Counted from the first letter of the stretch, positions 18,090-27,160 are shown. The stretch: 64,000 bases of DNA from Mucilaginibacter aquaedulcis (GCF_030409325.1 NZ_JAUFPR010000002.1:1736001-1800000), one strand, 5' to 3'. Notes: a model not told the origin generated them from the sequence alone. Made by a program: numbers and translations.

Positions 18090-18941
18090 ATGAACATAAA
18101 AATAACCGAATGTCCGCGCGATGCCATGCAGGGTTTGCATGATTTTGTACCTACAGCTATTAAAGCGGCCTATATTAACCTGCTGTTACAGGTAGGTTTT
18201 GATACTATTGATTTCGGGAGCTTTGTATCGGCTAAGGCCATACCTCAATTGCAGGATACCGCTGAGGCGCTTCAAAAACTGGATATGAGCAGTACCAGAT
18301 CAAAACTGCTGGCTATCATAGCCAATTACCGTGGTGCCGAAGAGGCGGTTAAACATGAGGAGATCACTTATCTTGGTTACCCTTTCTCCATATCTGAAAC
18401 TTTTCAGCTGCGCAATACCAATACTACCCTGCCCCAGGCTTTTGACAATGTAAAAAGAATAAAAGAGCTGTGCCAGGCCAGCAACAAGCAACTGCTTGTA
18501 TACCTGTCTATGGGTTTCGGCAACCCTTATGGCGATGAATGGGGTACCGGAATTATAGAACAATGGACAGAACGCCTGACCCGGGAAGGCATCATTAACA
18601 TAGCCCTTGCCGATACCATCGGCATTGCCGAAGCCGAACAGATCAGCGGTATTTACCCCGACCTTTGCAATAAATTTCCGGAAACAGAATTTGGCATCCA
18701 CCTGCATTCTACACCAAATTCCTGGCAACCCAAAATAGATGCGGCCTACAAAAGCGGCTGCAAACGTTTTGATGTAGCATTAAAAGGCTACGGAGGCTGC
18801 CCCATGGCAGCAGATGACCTCACAGGCAACATCGCTACCGAAAACCTGATAGCATACCTTCAATCACAAAACGAGCCCCTGCAGCTTAATTTAACTAAAT
18901 TTCAGGAAGCTATGGATTACTCTGCTAAAGTGTTTGGGTAA
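18090..18941 (+). CDS. mvaB: hydroxymethylglutaryl-CoA lyase
   Basis: This enzyme splits HMG-CoA to acetyl-CoA and acetoacetate, the last step of leucine breakdown. The N-terminus KITECPRDAMQGLHDFVP matches the family's E-x-P-R-D-G/A-x-Q active-site start, and the C-terminal catalytic cysteine lies in GYGGCPMA. Metal-binding HLHST is also present. The frame is open 35 codons further upstream, but that part is repeat sequence with no homology, so the internal ATG directly before NIKITECPRD is taken. 283 residues is a normal length. Confidence 0.9.
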   Translation: MNIKITECPRDAMQGLHDFVPTAIKAAYINLLLQVGFDTIDFGSFVSAKAIPQLQDTAEALQKLDMSSTRSKLLAIIANYRGAEEAVKHEEITYLGYPFSISETFQLRNTNTTLPQAFDNVKRIKELCQASNKQLLVYLSMGFGNPYGDEWGTGIIEQWTERLTREGIINIALADTIGIAEAEQISGIYPDLCNKFPETEFGIHLHSTPNSWQPKIDAAYKSGCKRFDVALKGYGGCPMAADDLTGNIATENLIAYLQSQNEPLQLNLTKFQEAMDYSAKVFG

Positions 18942-18954
18942 ATCTGCACATTTG

Positions 18955-20184
18955 CTATGCAACTGATTTAGCTGCTTTGCCTACTTTAGCTTTTACAGTT
19001 TTATCGAAGTTTTCCATTACCAGCACTGCTGCACCTATCAGCTCCGCATCAAAACCGAGTTCAGATACCAGCAGTTCGGTACCGCCGGCAAGCCGGGGGA
19101 TGCAATATTTATGCAGGGCCTGCTGAATAGGTGCCATTAATATCTTGGCAACTTTGGCTCCACGACCGCTTAATACAATAATTGCCGGGTTCATGATATG
19201 GATCAATATAGCCAGGGCCTTACCAATTTTATATCCCGCGTCTGACAGCAGTTCAATAGCAAATTGATCGCCGTTATTAGCAGCTTCGAGCAATGCATCA
19301 CCCATCAGTTTAGAGTGATCATTACTATTATATTTTAAACTGGTGATACGCCCCTGTTTAATGCCCGCTATAGCCTTTTGAGCAACTACCAGCATAGAAG
19401 CCTCGGCCTCCAAACAACCGCGCTTACCGCACTCGCAAAGGGCCCCATCTTCAGATAGTGGGATGTGGCTCAACTCGCCTGCAAAGCCATTATGACCCCT
19501 GAACAATTTACCGTTAACGATCATCCCCAGGCCAATACCCCAGCCCAGATTGATCACCATTACTTCGTTCTGAGCTTTGGCAATGCCAAACTTTTGTTCG
19601 GCAAGCGCAATCAGGCTCGAGTCGTTATCAATATAGGTGGTGATACCTGTTTTAGCGGTTAAATAGGCGGTTAAGCTTTGTCCACCTGCATCAAGATAAG
19701 TATAGTTTATACCCTCGGTAACGTTGATAAATCCAGGCATACCGATGCCTATACCGGCAATTTTTTCTTTGGCAATACCCGAGTTTTTGATATACGTATT
19801 GATATAGTCAATCAGGTGAACAAGCGCATCGGGGTTGTTCAGCAGTTTCAGCTCAGATGTGAACATATCGGCAACCGGGTTGTTCAGCAGATCAAAGAGC
19901 TGAATACGTGCCGTAAGCTGATCCAATGCAATAGCCAGCACATACATGGCATTTGCCTTTACAGAGTACATGAGCGGGCGGCGGCCACCGCTTGAAGGGG
20001 CATAGCCGTCCTCAACTACAAAGCCTTCGTCCATTAATTCATTTACAGCCTTAGCTATTGATGGTATGCTTTTATCAAACAACTCGCTCAGCCCCGCGCA
20101 TGACATAGCTTTATTAAAATAAAGCTTTTTAATAATCATATTCTTTAGCTGGCTGCCCTTTACACCTTTATTCTCAAGTTCCAT
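18955..20184 (-). CDS. ROK-family transcriptional regulator
   Basis: An N-terminal winged helix-turn-helix (about residues 12-70, KAMSCAGLSELFDKSIPSIA) is followed by a sugar-kinase-like ROK domain (about 85-395). The ROK zinc motif CECGKRGCLEAEAS and the ATP-site glycines (INLGWGIGLGMIVNGKL) are present. Such NagC/XylR-type proteins repress sugar-use genes and release DNA on binding a sugar or sugar phosphate. The closest upstream gene on the same strand is the GH3 beta-glucosidase, a plausible target, though a terminator separates them. Confidence 0.88.
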   Translation of the reverse strand: MELENKGVKGSQLKNMIIKKLYFNKAMSCAGLSELFDKSIPSIAKAVNELMDEGFVVEDGYAPSSGGRRPLMYSVKANAMYVLAIALDQLTARIQLFDLLNNPVADMFTSELKLLNNPDALVHLIDYINTYIKNSGIAKEKIAGIGIGMPGFINVTEGINYTYLDAGGQSLTAYLTAKTGITTYIDNDSSLIALAEQKFGIAKAQNEVMVINLGWGIGLGMIVNGKLFRGHNGFAGELSHIPLSEDGALCECGKRGCLEAEASMLVVAQKAIAGIKQGRITSLKYNSNDHSKLMGDALLEAANNGDQFAIELLSDAGYKIGKALAILIHIMNPAIIVLSGRGAKVAKILMAPIQQALHKYCIPRLAGGTELLVSELGFDAELIGAAVLVMENFDKTVKAKVGKAAKSVA

Positions 20185-20576
20185 TCAATAGTTTAATAAC
20201 TGGTTTACAACAGGCAAAGCCTTAGTGTTTTGAATTGTATAAAAATATAAATAAAGTAATTAACTACAACTGTAATTATCACAGTTAGTAATGTTTGGTA
20301 AACCGACAAAATTACTAAAACAATTGCTTTGGAAAGTAAAAAAACATACTGCGGTATCGTCTAAAATCGTCAGCCGCTCCATTAATTATGATATTGCTTA
20401 AAAAATCCAAGAAATAAATCCGAGCCGGCAGTATGTAATCTATTATATAAGTATTATTTAATATAAGTCACAACTCAATAAAGCTTAAAAAAAGACTTCC
20501 GAAGTTTTAAAAACTTCGGAAGTCTTTTTTAATTCAAAAGTATCTACCTATTATCATTCGCCTATAGCTTTCAGCC
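20185..20576. other. 392-base gap between bglX-like gene and ROK gene
   Basis: AT-rich DNA containing one strong hairpin (20487-20530) that would end the beta-glucosidase message. Presumably the ROK promoter lies within 20185-20300. No small gene seen. Confidence 0.5.
20487..20530. terminator. bidirectional terminator hairpin of the ACTTCG repeat family
   Basis: The stem AGACTTCCGAAGTTTT / AAACTTCGGAAGTCT is flanked by A7 on one side and T6 on the other, so it can end transcription both ways. Its core resembles the hairpins at 10375 and 28058. Confidence 0.75.
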
Positions 20577-22994
20577 CTACTCCACCTCAAACTCTTTCTT
20601 CAGCTTAATATCAACCGATGAGCTGCCAATCATGACCATGAATTTGCCTGGTTCAACTGTCCAGTTCATGTTTTTATCCAGCAGGGCCATATCGTCCGGG
20701 TGTAGGGTAAATTGCACGGTTTTCTTTTCGCCGGGAGCAAGGTTTACGCGTTCAAAGCCGCGCAAATCGTACTCATAAGTGGTAACGCTGCTCACTTCAT
20801 CTTTCAGATAAAGCTGCACTACATCGTCGCCCTTGCGGCTGCCGGTATTGGTTACATCCACAGTTACGGTAATGTCGCCCTGCGAGTTTTCTTTCTCCGG
20901 CGATACCTGCAGGTTACTGTAATCAAATTTAGTATAGCTCAAACCATAACCGTAGGGGTACAGGGCACCGTTTACACTGGTTTTACCCCAGCTGTTATCT
21001 CCTCCCTGACCTGCCTGCGAAGCCGGCTTGAAAGGAAAGTTAAATTCAATTTGTCCTGTGGTTTTAGGAAAGGTAATGGGCAACTTACCTCCGGGGTTGT
21101 TATCGCCAAACAAGGTTTCGGCAACAACACGGCCGCTTTCCGGGCCGGGAAACCAAGCCTCTAAAATGGCAGGCACGTATTTGTTTTCCCAGTTAATGGT
21201 AAGCGGCTGTCCGTTTATCATTACCATAACTACGGGTTTGCCCGTAGCTTGCAAGGCCTGAATCAGCTTTAATTGCCTGCCGGGAAGGTTCAGCCCCGTG
21301 CGCGACATGCTTTCGCCAACAGTATTCACATCCTCGCCTACCACAGCAATCACCACATCGGCTTGCTTAGCCTGTGCCACAGCCGAATCAATGCCCGCCT
21401 GCTCCTGTGTGGTTAAAGGCGTTTCAATGATCTCGCTTTCGGGCCAGGTTGCATCCACAATATTGCAGCCTTTTACATAATTTACGTTTGCACCCGTGCC
21501 AACATATTTTTTAACTCCCTCAAGTACGCTGGTAACCGGGTTGTGCGATGGGCCGTAACGGCTGGTAGCATAATTTTTTTCGGCAGCCAGCGGGCCAGTA
21601 ACCAGAATATTTTTCAGCTTGCTTTTATCCAGAGGCAACAGATCGCCCTGGTTTTTAAGCAGCACCATCGATTCACGGTTCATTTTTAACGACATGGCAT
21701 CATCGGCCACGGTGTGCACCTTTTTATCTGATGATTTAGGGTCTTTCACATAAGGATCATCAAACAAACCCAAACGGAATTTAACCCGCAGCACATCACC
21801 CACCCTTGAATCAACGAGCTTCATGGATAGCCTGTTTTCTTTGATCAGCTCGCGCAGCGGCATAATAAAGGTTTGCGGCATGGTAAAATTGGTGCGTACG
21901 TTAAGGCCGGCCTCAACCGCCTGCCTTACCGCTTCTTTATAATCGGCAGCTACATGATGTTTAGAGAACAGGTATTCAACCGCCTCACTATCAGACACCA
22001 CATAACCGTTAAAGCCAAATTTCTGGCGCAGCAGTTCGGTTAAAAAGTAATAGCTGCCGGTTATGGGTACGCCATCCCAATCATTGTAGCTGCTCATTAC
22101 CCCCATCGGGTGTGCTTCCTGTATCACCCTGCGAAAAGGGTACAGGTAAACCTGGTACATCTCTCTTGGTGCCACATGCGGATCGGTACGGGCGCTGCCA
22201 TCGCGGCCTCCTTTAGGCACGCTGTATACTGCAAAGTGCTTCATGGTTGATGCCACACCCTCCTCTTGTATCCCCAAAACCATTTGCTTGCCCAGCTCGG
22301 CAATATGGAAAGGATTTTCGCCGTAACACTCCACTACACGGCCCCAGCGCTGGTCACGGGCCGGGTCAAGTATGGGTGCATAAACGTTGGTATAGCCCAG
22401 AGCCTTTGCCTCGCGGCCAACGGTTTGTCCGGCCTCACGTACCAGCTGTTTATCAAATGTGCTGCCTATAGATATTGGCGCGGGTAATGGCGTAGCCCTG
22501 TCATGATTTAAGCCATGGATACCCTCGTTGGTAAAATCAACGGGAATACCCATGCGGGTTTCTTCCACAAACCATTTTTGAATGGTATTTATAGCCGACG
22601 CATGCTTGCTGTAAGGAAAAGAATATTGCGTATATGCCTTATCGGTAGTTGAGGTAAGGTTATTAAGTTCCTCATCAATATTGGCAATACCATCTTTCCA
22701 AACCTCGTTTTTCCACGATGGAACGGGCATCTCGTCTTTTAAAACCCGTTTGTAGCCGTAAAGCGTGGCCATTTGACAGGTTTTTTCTTCAACGGTCATT
22801 TGGCTCAGCAAATCGGCAACACGTTTTTCAATGGGTTGCTGCGGATCTTCAAAAACATCCATTTTGCCGTTCTTATTAAAATCGACCCAGCCTTTATGGT
22901 ATATATTTTTTTGTTGTGCCGTTGCCGAGAGCGCGAGCCCGGCTACAAGGACAGATGCCATGCTTAGGCGGGGCAGATAATTCTTCTTTCTCAT
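20577..22994 (-). CDS. bglX: periplasmic GH3 beta-glucosidase (BglX-like)
   Basis: The protein has a signal peptide (MRKKNYLPRLSMASVLVAGL, cleaved near ATAQ), then the GH3 TIM-barrel (about 60-380) with the nucleophile region GYVVSDSEAVEYL near residue 335. The alpha/beta sandwich (about 440-650; AVVGEDVNTVGESMSR, VMINGQPLTINW, EAWFPGPESG) and a C-terminal fibronectin-III-like domain (about 700-800) follow. It releases glucose from beta-linked oligosaccharides in the periplasm. The extreme N-terminal insert KGWVDFNKNGKMDVFED is calcium-loop-like. 805 residues is usual for this subfamily. Confidence 0.92.
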   Translation of the reverse strand: MRKKNYLPRLSMASVLVAGLALSATAQQKNIYHKGWVDFNKNGKMDVFEDPQQPIEKRVADLLSQMTVEEKTCQMATLYGYKRVLKDEMPVPSWKNEVWKDGIANIDEELNNLTSTTDKAYTQYSFPYSKHASAINTIQKWFVEETRMGIPVDFTNEGIHGLNHDRATPLPAPISIGSTFDKQLVREAGQTVGREAKALGYTNVYAPILDPARDQRWGRVVECYGENPFHIAELGKQMVLGIQEEGVASTMKHFAVYSVPKGGRDGSARTDPHVAPREMYQVYLYPFRRVIQEAHPMGVMSSYNDWDGVPITGSYYFLTELLRQKFGFNGYVVSDSEAVEYLFSKHHVAADYKEAVRQAVEAGLNVRTNFTMPQTFIMPLRELIKENRLSMKLVDSRVGDVLRVKFRLGLFDDPYVKDPKSSDKKVHTVADDAMSLKMNRESMVLLKNQGDLLPLDKSKLKNILVTGPLAAEKNYATSRYGPSHNPVTSVLEGVKKYVGTGANVNYVKGCNIVDATWPESEIIETPLTTQEQAGIDSAVAQAKQADVVIAVVGEDVNTVGESMSRTGLNLPGRQLKLIQALQATGKPVVMVMINGQPLTINWENKYVPAILEAWFPGPESGRVVAETLFGDNNPGGKLPITFPKTTGQIEFNFPFKPASQAGQGGDNSWGKTSVNGALYPYGYGLSYTKFDYSNLQVSPEKENSQGDITVTVDVTNTGSRKGDDVVQLYLKDEVSSVTTYEYDLRGFERVNLAPGEKKTVQFTLHPDDMALLDKNMNWTVEPGKFMVMIGSSSVDIKLKKEFEVE

Positions 22995-23070
22995 TTAGAT
23001 GAAATTGCGGTTATAATTTCAAATATATAAGATACTTAACAGTTTAACCGAAACTTCAACAGGAGATTAC

Positions 23071-23082
23071 GAAAACGATTGC
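23071..23082. promoter_or_regulatory. possible LacI-type operator GAAAACGATTGC upstream of bglX-like gene
   Basis: The word has the central CG and symmetrical GnAAnCGnTTnC pattern used by many LacI/CcpA-family regulators of sugar genes. It lies 77 bases before the beta-glucosidase start. A single site, no binding data. Confidence 0.3.
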
Positions 23083-23106
23083 GATGGATATAAAATCAAG
23101 ACAGCA

Positions 23107-24144
23107 TTATTTCCCAACGGCTTGCAGTTGTTTTTTAAAGAAATTAATCGCCAGGCTATCAACATCCCGGTGTATCTGGTGCCTGTTTACGGAAACATTA
23201 TCTGTAAAAATAACCGGGGCTTCTTTCTTAACCTCATCAATAGCTTCAGGAAGCATTACATAATGCCCCACTTTCCCTTTGTTAACGTAATACTCCGAAC
23301 CTTTTATCAATTCATGAAAATGGTAAGCATTTGTTTTAACAGGCACAATACTATCGCTTTCAGACCCTATGATGAACACAGCACCTGTAATATCCTTCAT
23401 TTGCTTATTACTTGTAAAACCAACCCCAAGTCCGGGTGATATGGATAGAAAAGCCTTGATCCGATTATCCTTTAATGGAGGATATGTTTTGGCCCCAGCC
23501 AGTAAAGTACTATCGTCGAGATATTTGGATAAGGTTGGAAACTCAGGCACATTAAGTTCATTTGGTTTGGCCTTAAAATAACTGCGCAAGGCTTCAAAAT
23601 CAAGCTTTCCACCGGCAAGGGCAATAACAGTATAGCCCCCGAATGAAAAGCCTGCCGCGCCAATTTTATCGGGATCAATAACGGCTTTAAACCCATCATC
23701 ATTTAGCAAAGCGGTTAAAATAAAGCTGATATCCTGCGGGCGTTCCCAGGGCTTTGCAAATTCAATTCCTATTTTATTATCATAGGTATTGCCCCAATGA
23801 TCAACGGCGGCAACAATGAAACCGTTTTTAACCAGTGTATCGGCCAGCCATTCCTGGTTCAGCCTGCCACCGCCGGTACCATGCGAAAGCAGGATCAGCG
23901 GCAGTTTGGTTGATGGTAATTTACCATCGCGCACGGTATTGGCACGGGCAAATGGCGAAAACTTTTTATCGCTTTGTTTTAACGTATCAGTTGTAGGATA
24001 CCAAACCTCGGTAGTAAGCGGCCTGTTTCGTTTTTGATCCTTAAAATGAAACGTGCGCTGGCCTATATTATTTACACCAGCCTGCGAAAAAGCAGATGGA
24101 CTGAATACCGTCAGGATAAATACAGATATAATTAAGCTTTTCAT
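23107..24144 (-). CDS. secreted alpha/beta-hydrolase (PAF-acetylhydrolase/dienelactone-hydrolase-like)
   Basis: The N-terminal signal peptide (KSLIISVFILTVFSPSAFSQ) is followed by an alpha/beta-hydrolase fold. The oxyanion region LILLSHGTGGGRLNQ and the nucleophile elbow GAAGFSFGGYT (Ser near residue 168) are clear; a late SESDSIVPVKTNAYH gives the acid and a GHYVML histidine completes the triad. The R-x-L-T-x-E-x-WYP start is typical of the PAF-acetylhydrolase-like group. The ester it cuts is unknown. The Crp-like gene follows upstream on the same strand (68-base gap). Confidence 0.82.
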   Translation of the reverse strand: MKSLIISVFILTVFSPSAFSQAGVNNIGQRTFHFKDQKRNRPLTTEVWYPTTDTLKQSDKKFSPFARANTVRDGKLPSTKLPLILLSHGTGGGRLNQEWLADTLVKNGFIVAAVDHWGNTYDNKIGIEFAKPWERPQDISFILTALLNDDGFKAVIDPDKIGAAGFSFGGYTVIALAGGKLDFEALRSYFKAKPNELNVPEFPTLSKYLDDSTLLAGAKTYPPLKDNRIKAFLSISPGLGVGFTSNKQMKDITGAVFIIGSESDSIVPVKTNAYHFHELIKGSEYYVNKGKVGHYVMLPEAIDEVKKEAPVIFTDNVSVNRHQIHRDVDSLAINFFKKQLQAVGK

Positions 24145-24212
24145 TAATTACTTGGTTTATAATACAAAACAAGCTAATACCTTAACCAAAAAGATTGACA
24201 ATAGTCAATAAA

Positions 24213-24782
24213 TCATTTTTTTGATTTAAGACGACTTAGCGTTTCCTGTGATATGCCCAAATAATCGGCAATGATCTTTCCGGGAAGTCTTTGAATAAGC
24301 TGGGGTTGAGTTTGCAGCAGTATTTGGTAGCGCTCCTTTGCATCCATGGTTATAAGGCTTTCAATCCGTTGTATAGATGCTATATAATCCTGCTCAATTC
24401 CCTTTCTGTAAAAGGTTTCCCAACCAGGTACTTCCCTGAGTAATAATTCCCGGTCATTGTAACTTAACATCAATAGTTCTGATGGTTCCAAACTTTGTAC
24501 TGCCGCGACAGATGGCTTTTGCTGTATAAAACTTGGAAAGGCCGTGCCAAAGTGGTTTTCAAATATCAAGAACCGGGTTGATTCATTGCCCTCCGCATCT
24601 GTTAAAAACACCCTGAGGCATCCCTTCACCACAAAAAATGAATGCCTGGCTATACTTCCCTTTTCTATTAAAATTTCGTTGCGTTTACCTGATCTTAATT
24701 TAAAGCAGGAATCTATCAGCTGCTCATCCTCTGCCGAGAGGACAATTTTACCTTCCAGATATTTTTTAAGCGCAGGGTGCAT
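24213..24782 (-). CDS. Crp/Fnr-family transcriptional regulator
   Basis: A cyclic-nucleotide-binding-like jelly roll (about residues 20-110, GSIARHSFFVVKGCLRVF) is followed by a short helical domain and a C-terminal helix-turn-helix (IIADYLGISQETLSRLKSKK). This is the small Crp-like type common in Bacteroidota (about 190 residues). The phosphate-binding cassette of true cAMP sensors is not visible, so it probably senses something else or nothing soluble. The neighbouring secreted hydrolase is a possible target. Confidence 0.85.
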   Translation of the reverse strand: MHPALKKYLEGKIVLSAEDEQLIDSCFKLRSGKRNEILIEKGSIARHSFFVVKGCLRVFLTDAEGNESTRFLIFENHFGTAFPSFIQQKPSVAAVQSLEPSELLMLSYNDRELLLREVPGWETFYRKGIEQDYIASIQRIESLITMDAKERYQILLQTQPQLIQRLPGKIIADYLGISQETLSRLKSKK

Positions 24783-24840
24783 TACGCTAACATAAACAAT
24801 ATTTACCTATTACTCAATAAAAGCAACTGGTGCATTTATT

Positions 24841-25371
24841 TCAATATCCTTCATTTAACAAACGCCTGTATATGATGTAGTTTTCATCATCAAAGCAAAC
24901 AAATATCACCTGTTTTATGATATCATCGTCTGCTAAAAAAGTCTTAACGGTTGCCACAGCTATGGCGGCTGCCTCGTCCTTTGGAAAGTGATAAATACCG
25001 GTACTGATATTAGGAAAAGCAATGGTTTCAACCTTATTTTCCGCAGCCAGTTTAAGGCTGTTGCGGTAAGCCAAAGCCAACAATTCATTTTCGCCCTGAT
25101 CTCCTTTGTTATAAACCGGGCCTACCGTATGTATCACATACCTGGCAGGTAAATTACCCGCCGTTGTGATCACCGCTTCCCCGGTTTTGCAACCACCCTG
25201 GCGGTTGCGTATTTGTATACATTCATCCAGTATAGCCTTGCCGCCAGCCCGGTGTATAGCACCATCTACCCCACCCCCACCTAATAATGATGTATTGGCA
25301 GCATTCACAATGGCATCAGCCTTTATTTTGGTGATGTCGCCCTGAATCAGTTTTATACACCCGGTAGTCAT
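24841..25371 (-). CDS. macro-domain protein (ADP-ribose / O-acetyl-ADP-ribose hydrolase type)
   Basis: The 176-residue protein is one macro domain: [16 protein letters not shown] (adenine pocket), the flexible [14 protein letters not shown] loop, [22 protein letters not shown], and the diphosphate loop [15 protein letters not shown]. This is the MacroD/YmdB layout, which removes acetyl or ADP-ribose groups from ADP-ribosylated substrates. The frame is open 15 codons further up, but that would overlap the preceding gene; the ATG used leaves a 10-base gap. It is therefore co-transcribed with the ferritin-like gene. Confidence 0.9.
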   Translation of the reverse strand: MTTGCIKLIQGDITKIKADAIVNAANTSLLGGGGVDGAIHRAGGKAILDECIQIRNRQGGCKTGEAVITTAGNLPARYVIHTVGPVYNKGDQGENELLALAYRNSLKLAAENKVETIAFPNISTGIYHFPKDEAAAIAVATVKTFLADDDIIKQVIFVCFDDENYIIYRRLLNEGY

Positions 25372-25381
25372 TACGTAACTA

Positions 25382-25699
25382 TTATTCTTCCGCGGCTTCT
25401 TCTCCCTTGGTTGCAAGTTTTACAATATCACCCTTCTGGAACAGGATTGCCTGCAGCGTGGTTCGCCATACAGGTTTCTGGCGCAGTAAAAACTCCAGGT
25501 CCATGCCAAAGTGTTTAAACTCTTCCTGCTGGGCATTTTGCATAATGGCTTTGGCGGCCTTATCGGTTTCAACGGCAATGCGTTGCTCATACCAATTAAT
25601 AGCCTCGGCCTCTTCGGTTAGGGAAACAATCATGCGGGCAAAAGTTCTGGTTTCGGCAGATAGCTCATGCGCCGGCTCGTGATACTGATCAAATGACAT
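25382..25699 (-). CDS. encapsulated-ferritin-like protein (EncFtn family), without an adjacent encapsulin shell gene
   Basis: The 105-residue protein matches the short two-helix EncFtn family. By comparison with Rhodospirillum rubrum EncFtn as I recall it, the ferroxidase residues E32, W38, Y39, E62 and H65 fall, with a constant offset of two, on E30, W36, Y37, E60 and H63 ([15 protein letters not shown] and QEEFKHFGM). EncFtn subunits pair to rebuild a four-helix iron-oxidising site and pass iron to an encapsulin shell. Here the tail ([12 protein letters not shown]) does not look like a shell-docking peptide and no shell gene is adjacent. A macro-domain gene follows 10 bases on. Confidence 0.75.
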   Translation of the reverse strand: MSFDQYHEPAHELSAETRTFARMIVSLTEEAEAINWYEQRIAVETDKAAKAIMQNAQQEEFKHFGMDLEFLLRQKPVWRTTLQAILFQKGDIVKLATKGEEAAEE

Positions 25700-25725
25700 A
25701 ATGTTTTTTTAATGATAAAAACATT
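25700..25725 (-). promoter_or_regulatory. inverted repeat touching the EncFtn-like start codon
   Basis: Arms AATGTTTTT (25700-25708) and AAAAACATT (25717-25725) with an 8-base loop end directly at the ATG. It could be an operator or a hairpin covering the start in the message. It resembles no operator I can name. Confidence 0.4.
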
Positions 25726-25828
25726 ATTTAGCTGTTTTGTTTCATAGGAGAGCTATTTAGAAAAAATACAGATTATCTTATTTTAGCGGATAAAAGTGCT
25801 GAACTTTATTTAACCAAATAATAACCAA

Positions 25829-26188
25829 ATGAGCTTAGTTAAAATAATTCCGAAAGTTATTTATGACGATATCAATGTCGGCCTTCAATTTTTTACCGCC
25901 CTTGGTTTTGAGATCAAATATCAGGAAGAGGGTTTTGCCATCTTTGCCCGTGATGGGGTGACCATTCAGGTGGTAGCCAGCGAAGAAGACTTTGCTATAG
26001 GCGACAGGCCCGAATTCAGGATTGATACCAATGATATTGAAGCCATTTATAATGAGATCAAAGCTAACCATCCAGAAGTGCTGCATCCTAATTTAAAGGT
26101 GATCAAAGAGCAGCCCTGGGGTTTAAGGGAATTTGCTGTTCTTGACGAGACTACAGTTTGCATCGTTTTTCAGCAGTCCATTGACTAA
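25829..26188 (+). CDS. VOC-superfamily (glyoxalase/bleomycin-resistance-type) protein
   Basis: A single VOC module of 119 residues with the beta-alpha-beta-beta-beta pattern: IIPKVIYDDINVGLQFFTALGFE, FAIFARDGVTIQVVA, then the second repeat from FRIDTNDIEAIYNEI to WGLREFAVLDETTVCIVF. VOC proteins are metal enzymes, resistance proteins or binding proteins; the metal ligands are not clearly conserved here, so function is unknown. The methyltransferase gene starts 8 bases after its stop and may be co-transcribed. Confidence 0.75.
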   Translation: MSLVKIIPKVIYDDINVGLQFFTALGFEIKYQEEGFAIFARDGVTIQVVASEEDFAIGDRPEFRIDTNDIEAIYNEIKANHPEVLHPNLKVIKEQPWGLREFAVLDETTVCIVFQQSID

Positions 26189-26195
26189 AGCCATC

Positions 26196-27077
26196 ATGAG
26201 CACGGATCACACCTTTCCTAAAGACCGCGATTACAGTTCGATCAGTCCTTCAGCCAGATCATTATTGTTATTAAAGGGCTTAACAGATATACCATTTGCA
26301 CGCCAGGCTGCCGAGCTCATTATTTATCCTGAAAAATATAAACCCGATTTTAACCTTAAAAACTTTGTGTTTTGGGCCAGGGTGCTGCATTTTGAAAACA
26401 GGTACAAAAGCATCAACCAGCTTTTATCGGGTCTGCCGGTTAAAAATATTTTAGAACTATCTTCAGGCTTTTCCTTCCGCGGTTTAAATACCGCCCTGAA
26501 TAATGATGTGTATTACATTGATACTGACTTACCCGAGGTGATAGCCACCAAACAAAACTTGCTTCAGCTATTGATGCACAACGAAGCAATACCAAAAGGA
26601 AATTTACATACCCTGCCCCTTAATGCTTTGGATAAAGCTGAATTTGCAACTATTACCAATCACTTTCCGGGCGGCGAACTTGCCATTGTAAATGAAGGTT
26701 TGCTGGTTTACCTGGATACCAATGAAAAGAAAAAGCTTTGCCATAATATCCGTAATGTGCTTGAAAAAAGAGGCGGTTACTGGATAACAGCTGATATCTA
26801 TATTAAATCGGACAAAAACCTGCTCAGCCTCACAACCAATGATAAACTACAGCGTTTTTTTGAGGAGCACCGCATAGAAGAAAATAAGTTTGAATGCTTT
26901 GAAGCAGCTGAAATCTTTTTTAAAAGCGAAGGTTTCCTGATTGATAAGGAAGCCGAGCCTGATTATCAATCATCCGGTTCATTAAAACATTTGCGTGCGA
27001 ATGCATCGCCAGAGCAACTTTATAAGTTGGGAAAAACCGGGCGTATCCGTGCGTCATGGCGCTTAAAGCTTGCTTAA
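26196..27077 (+). CDS. class I SAM-dependent methyltransferase, leucine-carboxylmethyltransferase (LCM) type
   Basis: The 293-residue protein carries the LCM-family pattern: ILELSSGFSFRG (degenerate SAM loop), VYYIDTDLPEV, and the strongly diagnostic AIVNEGLLVYLDTNEKK. LCM proteins methylate carboxyl or hydroxyl groups on proteins or small molecules; this bacterial branch is uncharacterised. A frame open 21 codons further upstream overlaps the VOC gene, so the ATG right after the VOC stop is preferred. No biosynthetic cluster surrounds it. Confidence 0.8.
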   Translation: MSTDHTFPKDRDYSSISPSARSLLLLKGLTDIPFARQAAELIIYPEKYKPDFNLKNFVFWARVLHFENRYKSINQLLSGLPVKNILELSSGFSFRGLNTALNNDVYYIDTDLPEVIATKQNLLQLLMHNEAIPKGNLHTLPLNALDKAEFATITNHFPGGELAIVNEGLLVYLDTNEKKKLCHNIRNVLEKRGGYWITADIYIKSDKNLLSLTTNDKLQRFFEEHRIEENKFECFEAAEIFFKSEGFLIDKEAEPDYQSSGSLKHLRANASPEQLYKLGKTGRIRASWRLKLA

Positions 27078-27148
27078 GCCTAAACTGTAAGTTGAGATTT
27101 TGTGCTCAATTAATTTATTTTTAGCATGCTTTATAAGCTATTTTGATA

Positions 27149-27156
27149 TAATTTTG
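27149..27156 (+). promoter_or_regulatory. -7 box TAATTTTG before moaD
   Basis: It fits TAnnTTTG and ends 4 bases before the moaD start. No clean -33 TTG. It would give a leaderless moaD message. Confidence 0.4.
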
Positions 27157-27160
27157 AGAT

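Noticed and set aside
25372..25416. Longer start for the macro-domain protein
   Set aside because: It would overlap the ferritin-like gene by 35 bases and adds a basic non-conserved leader.
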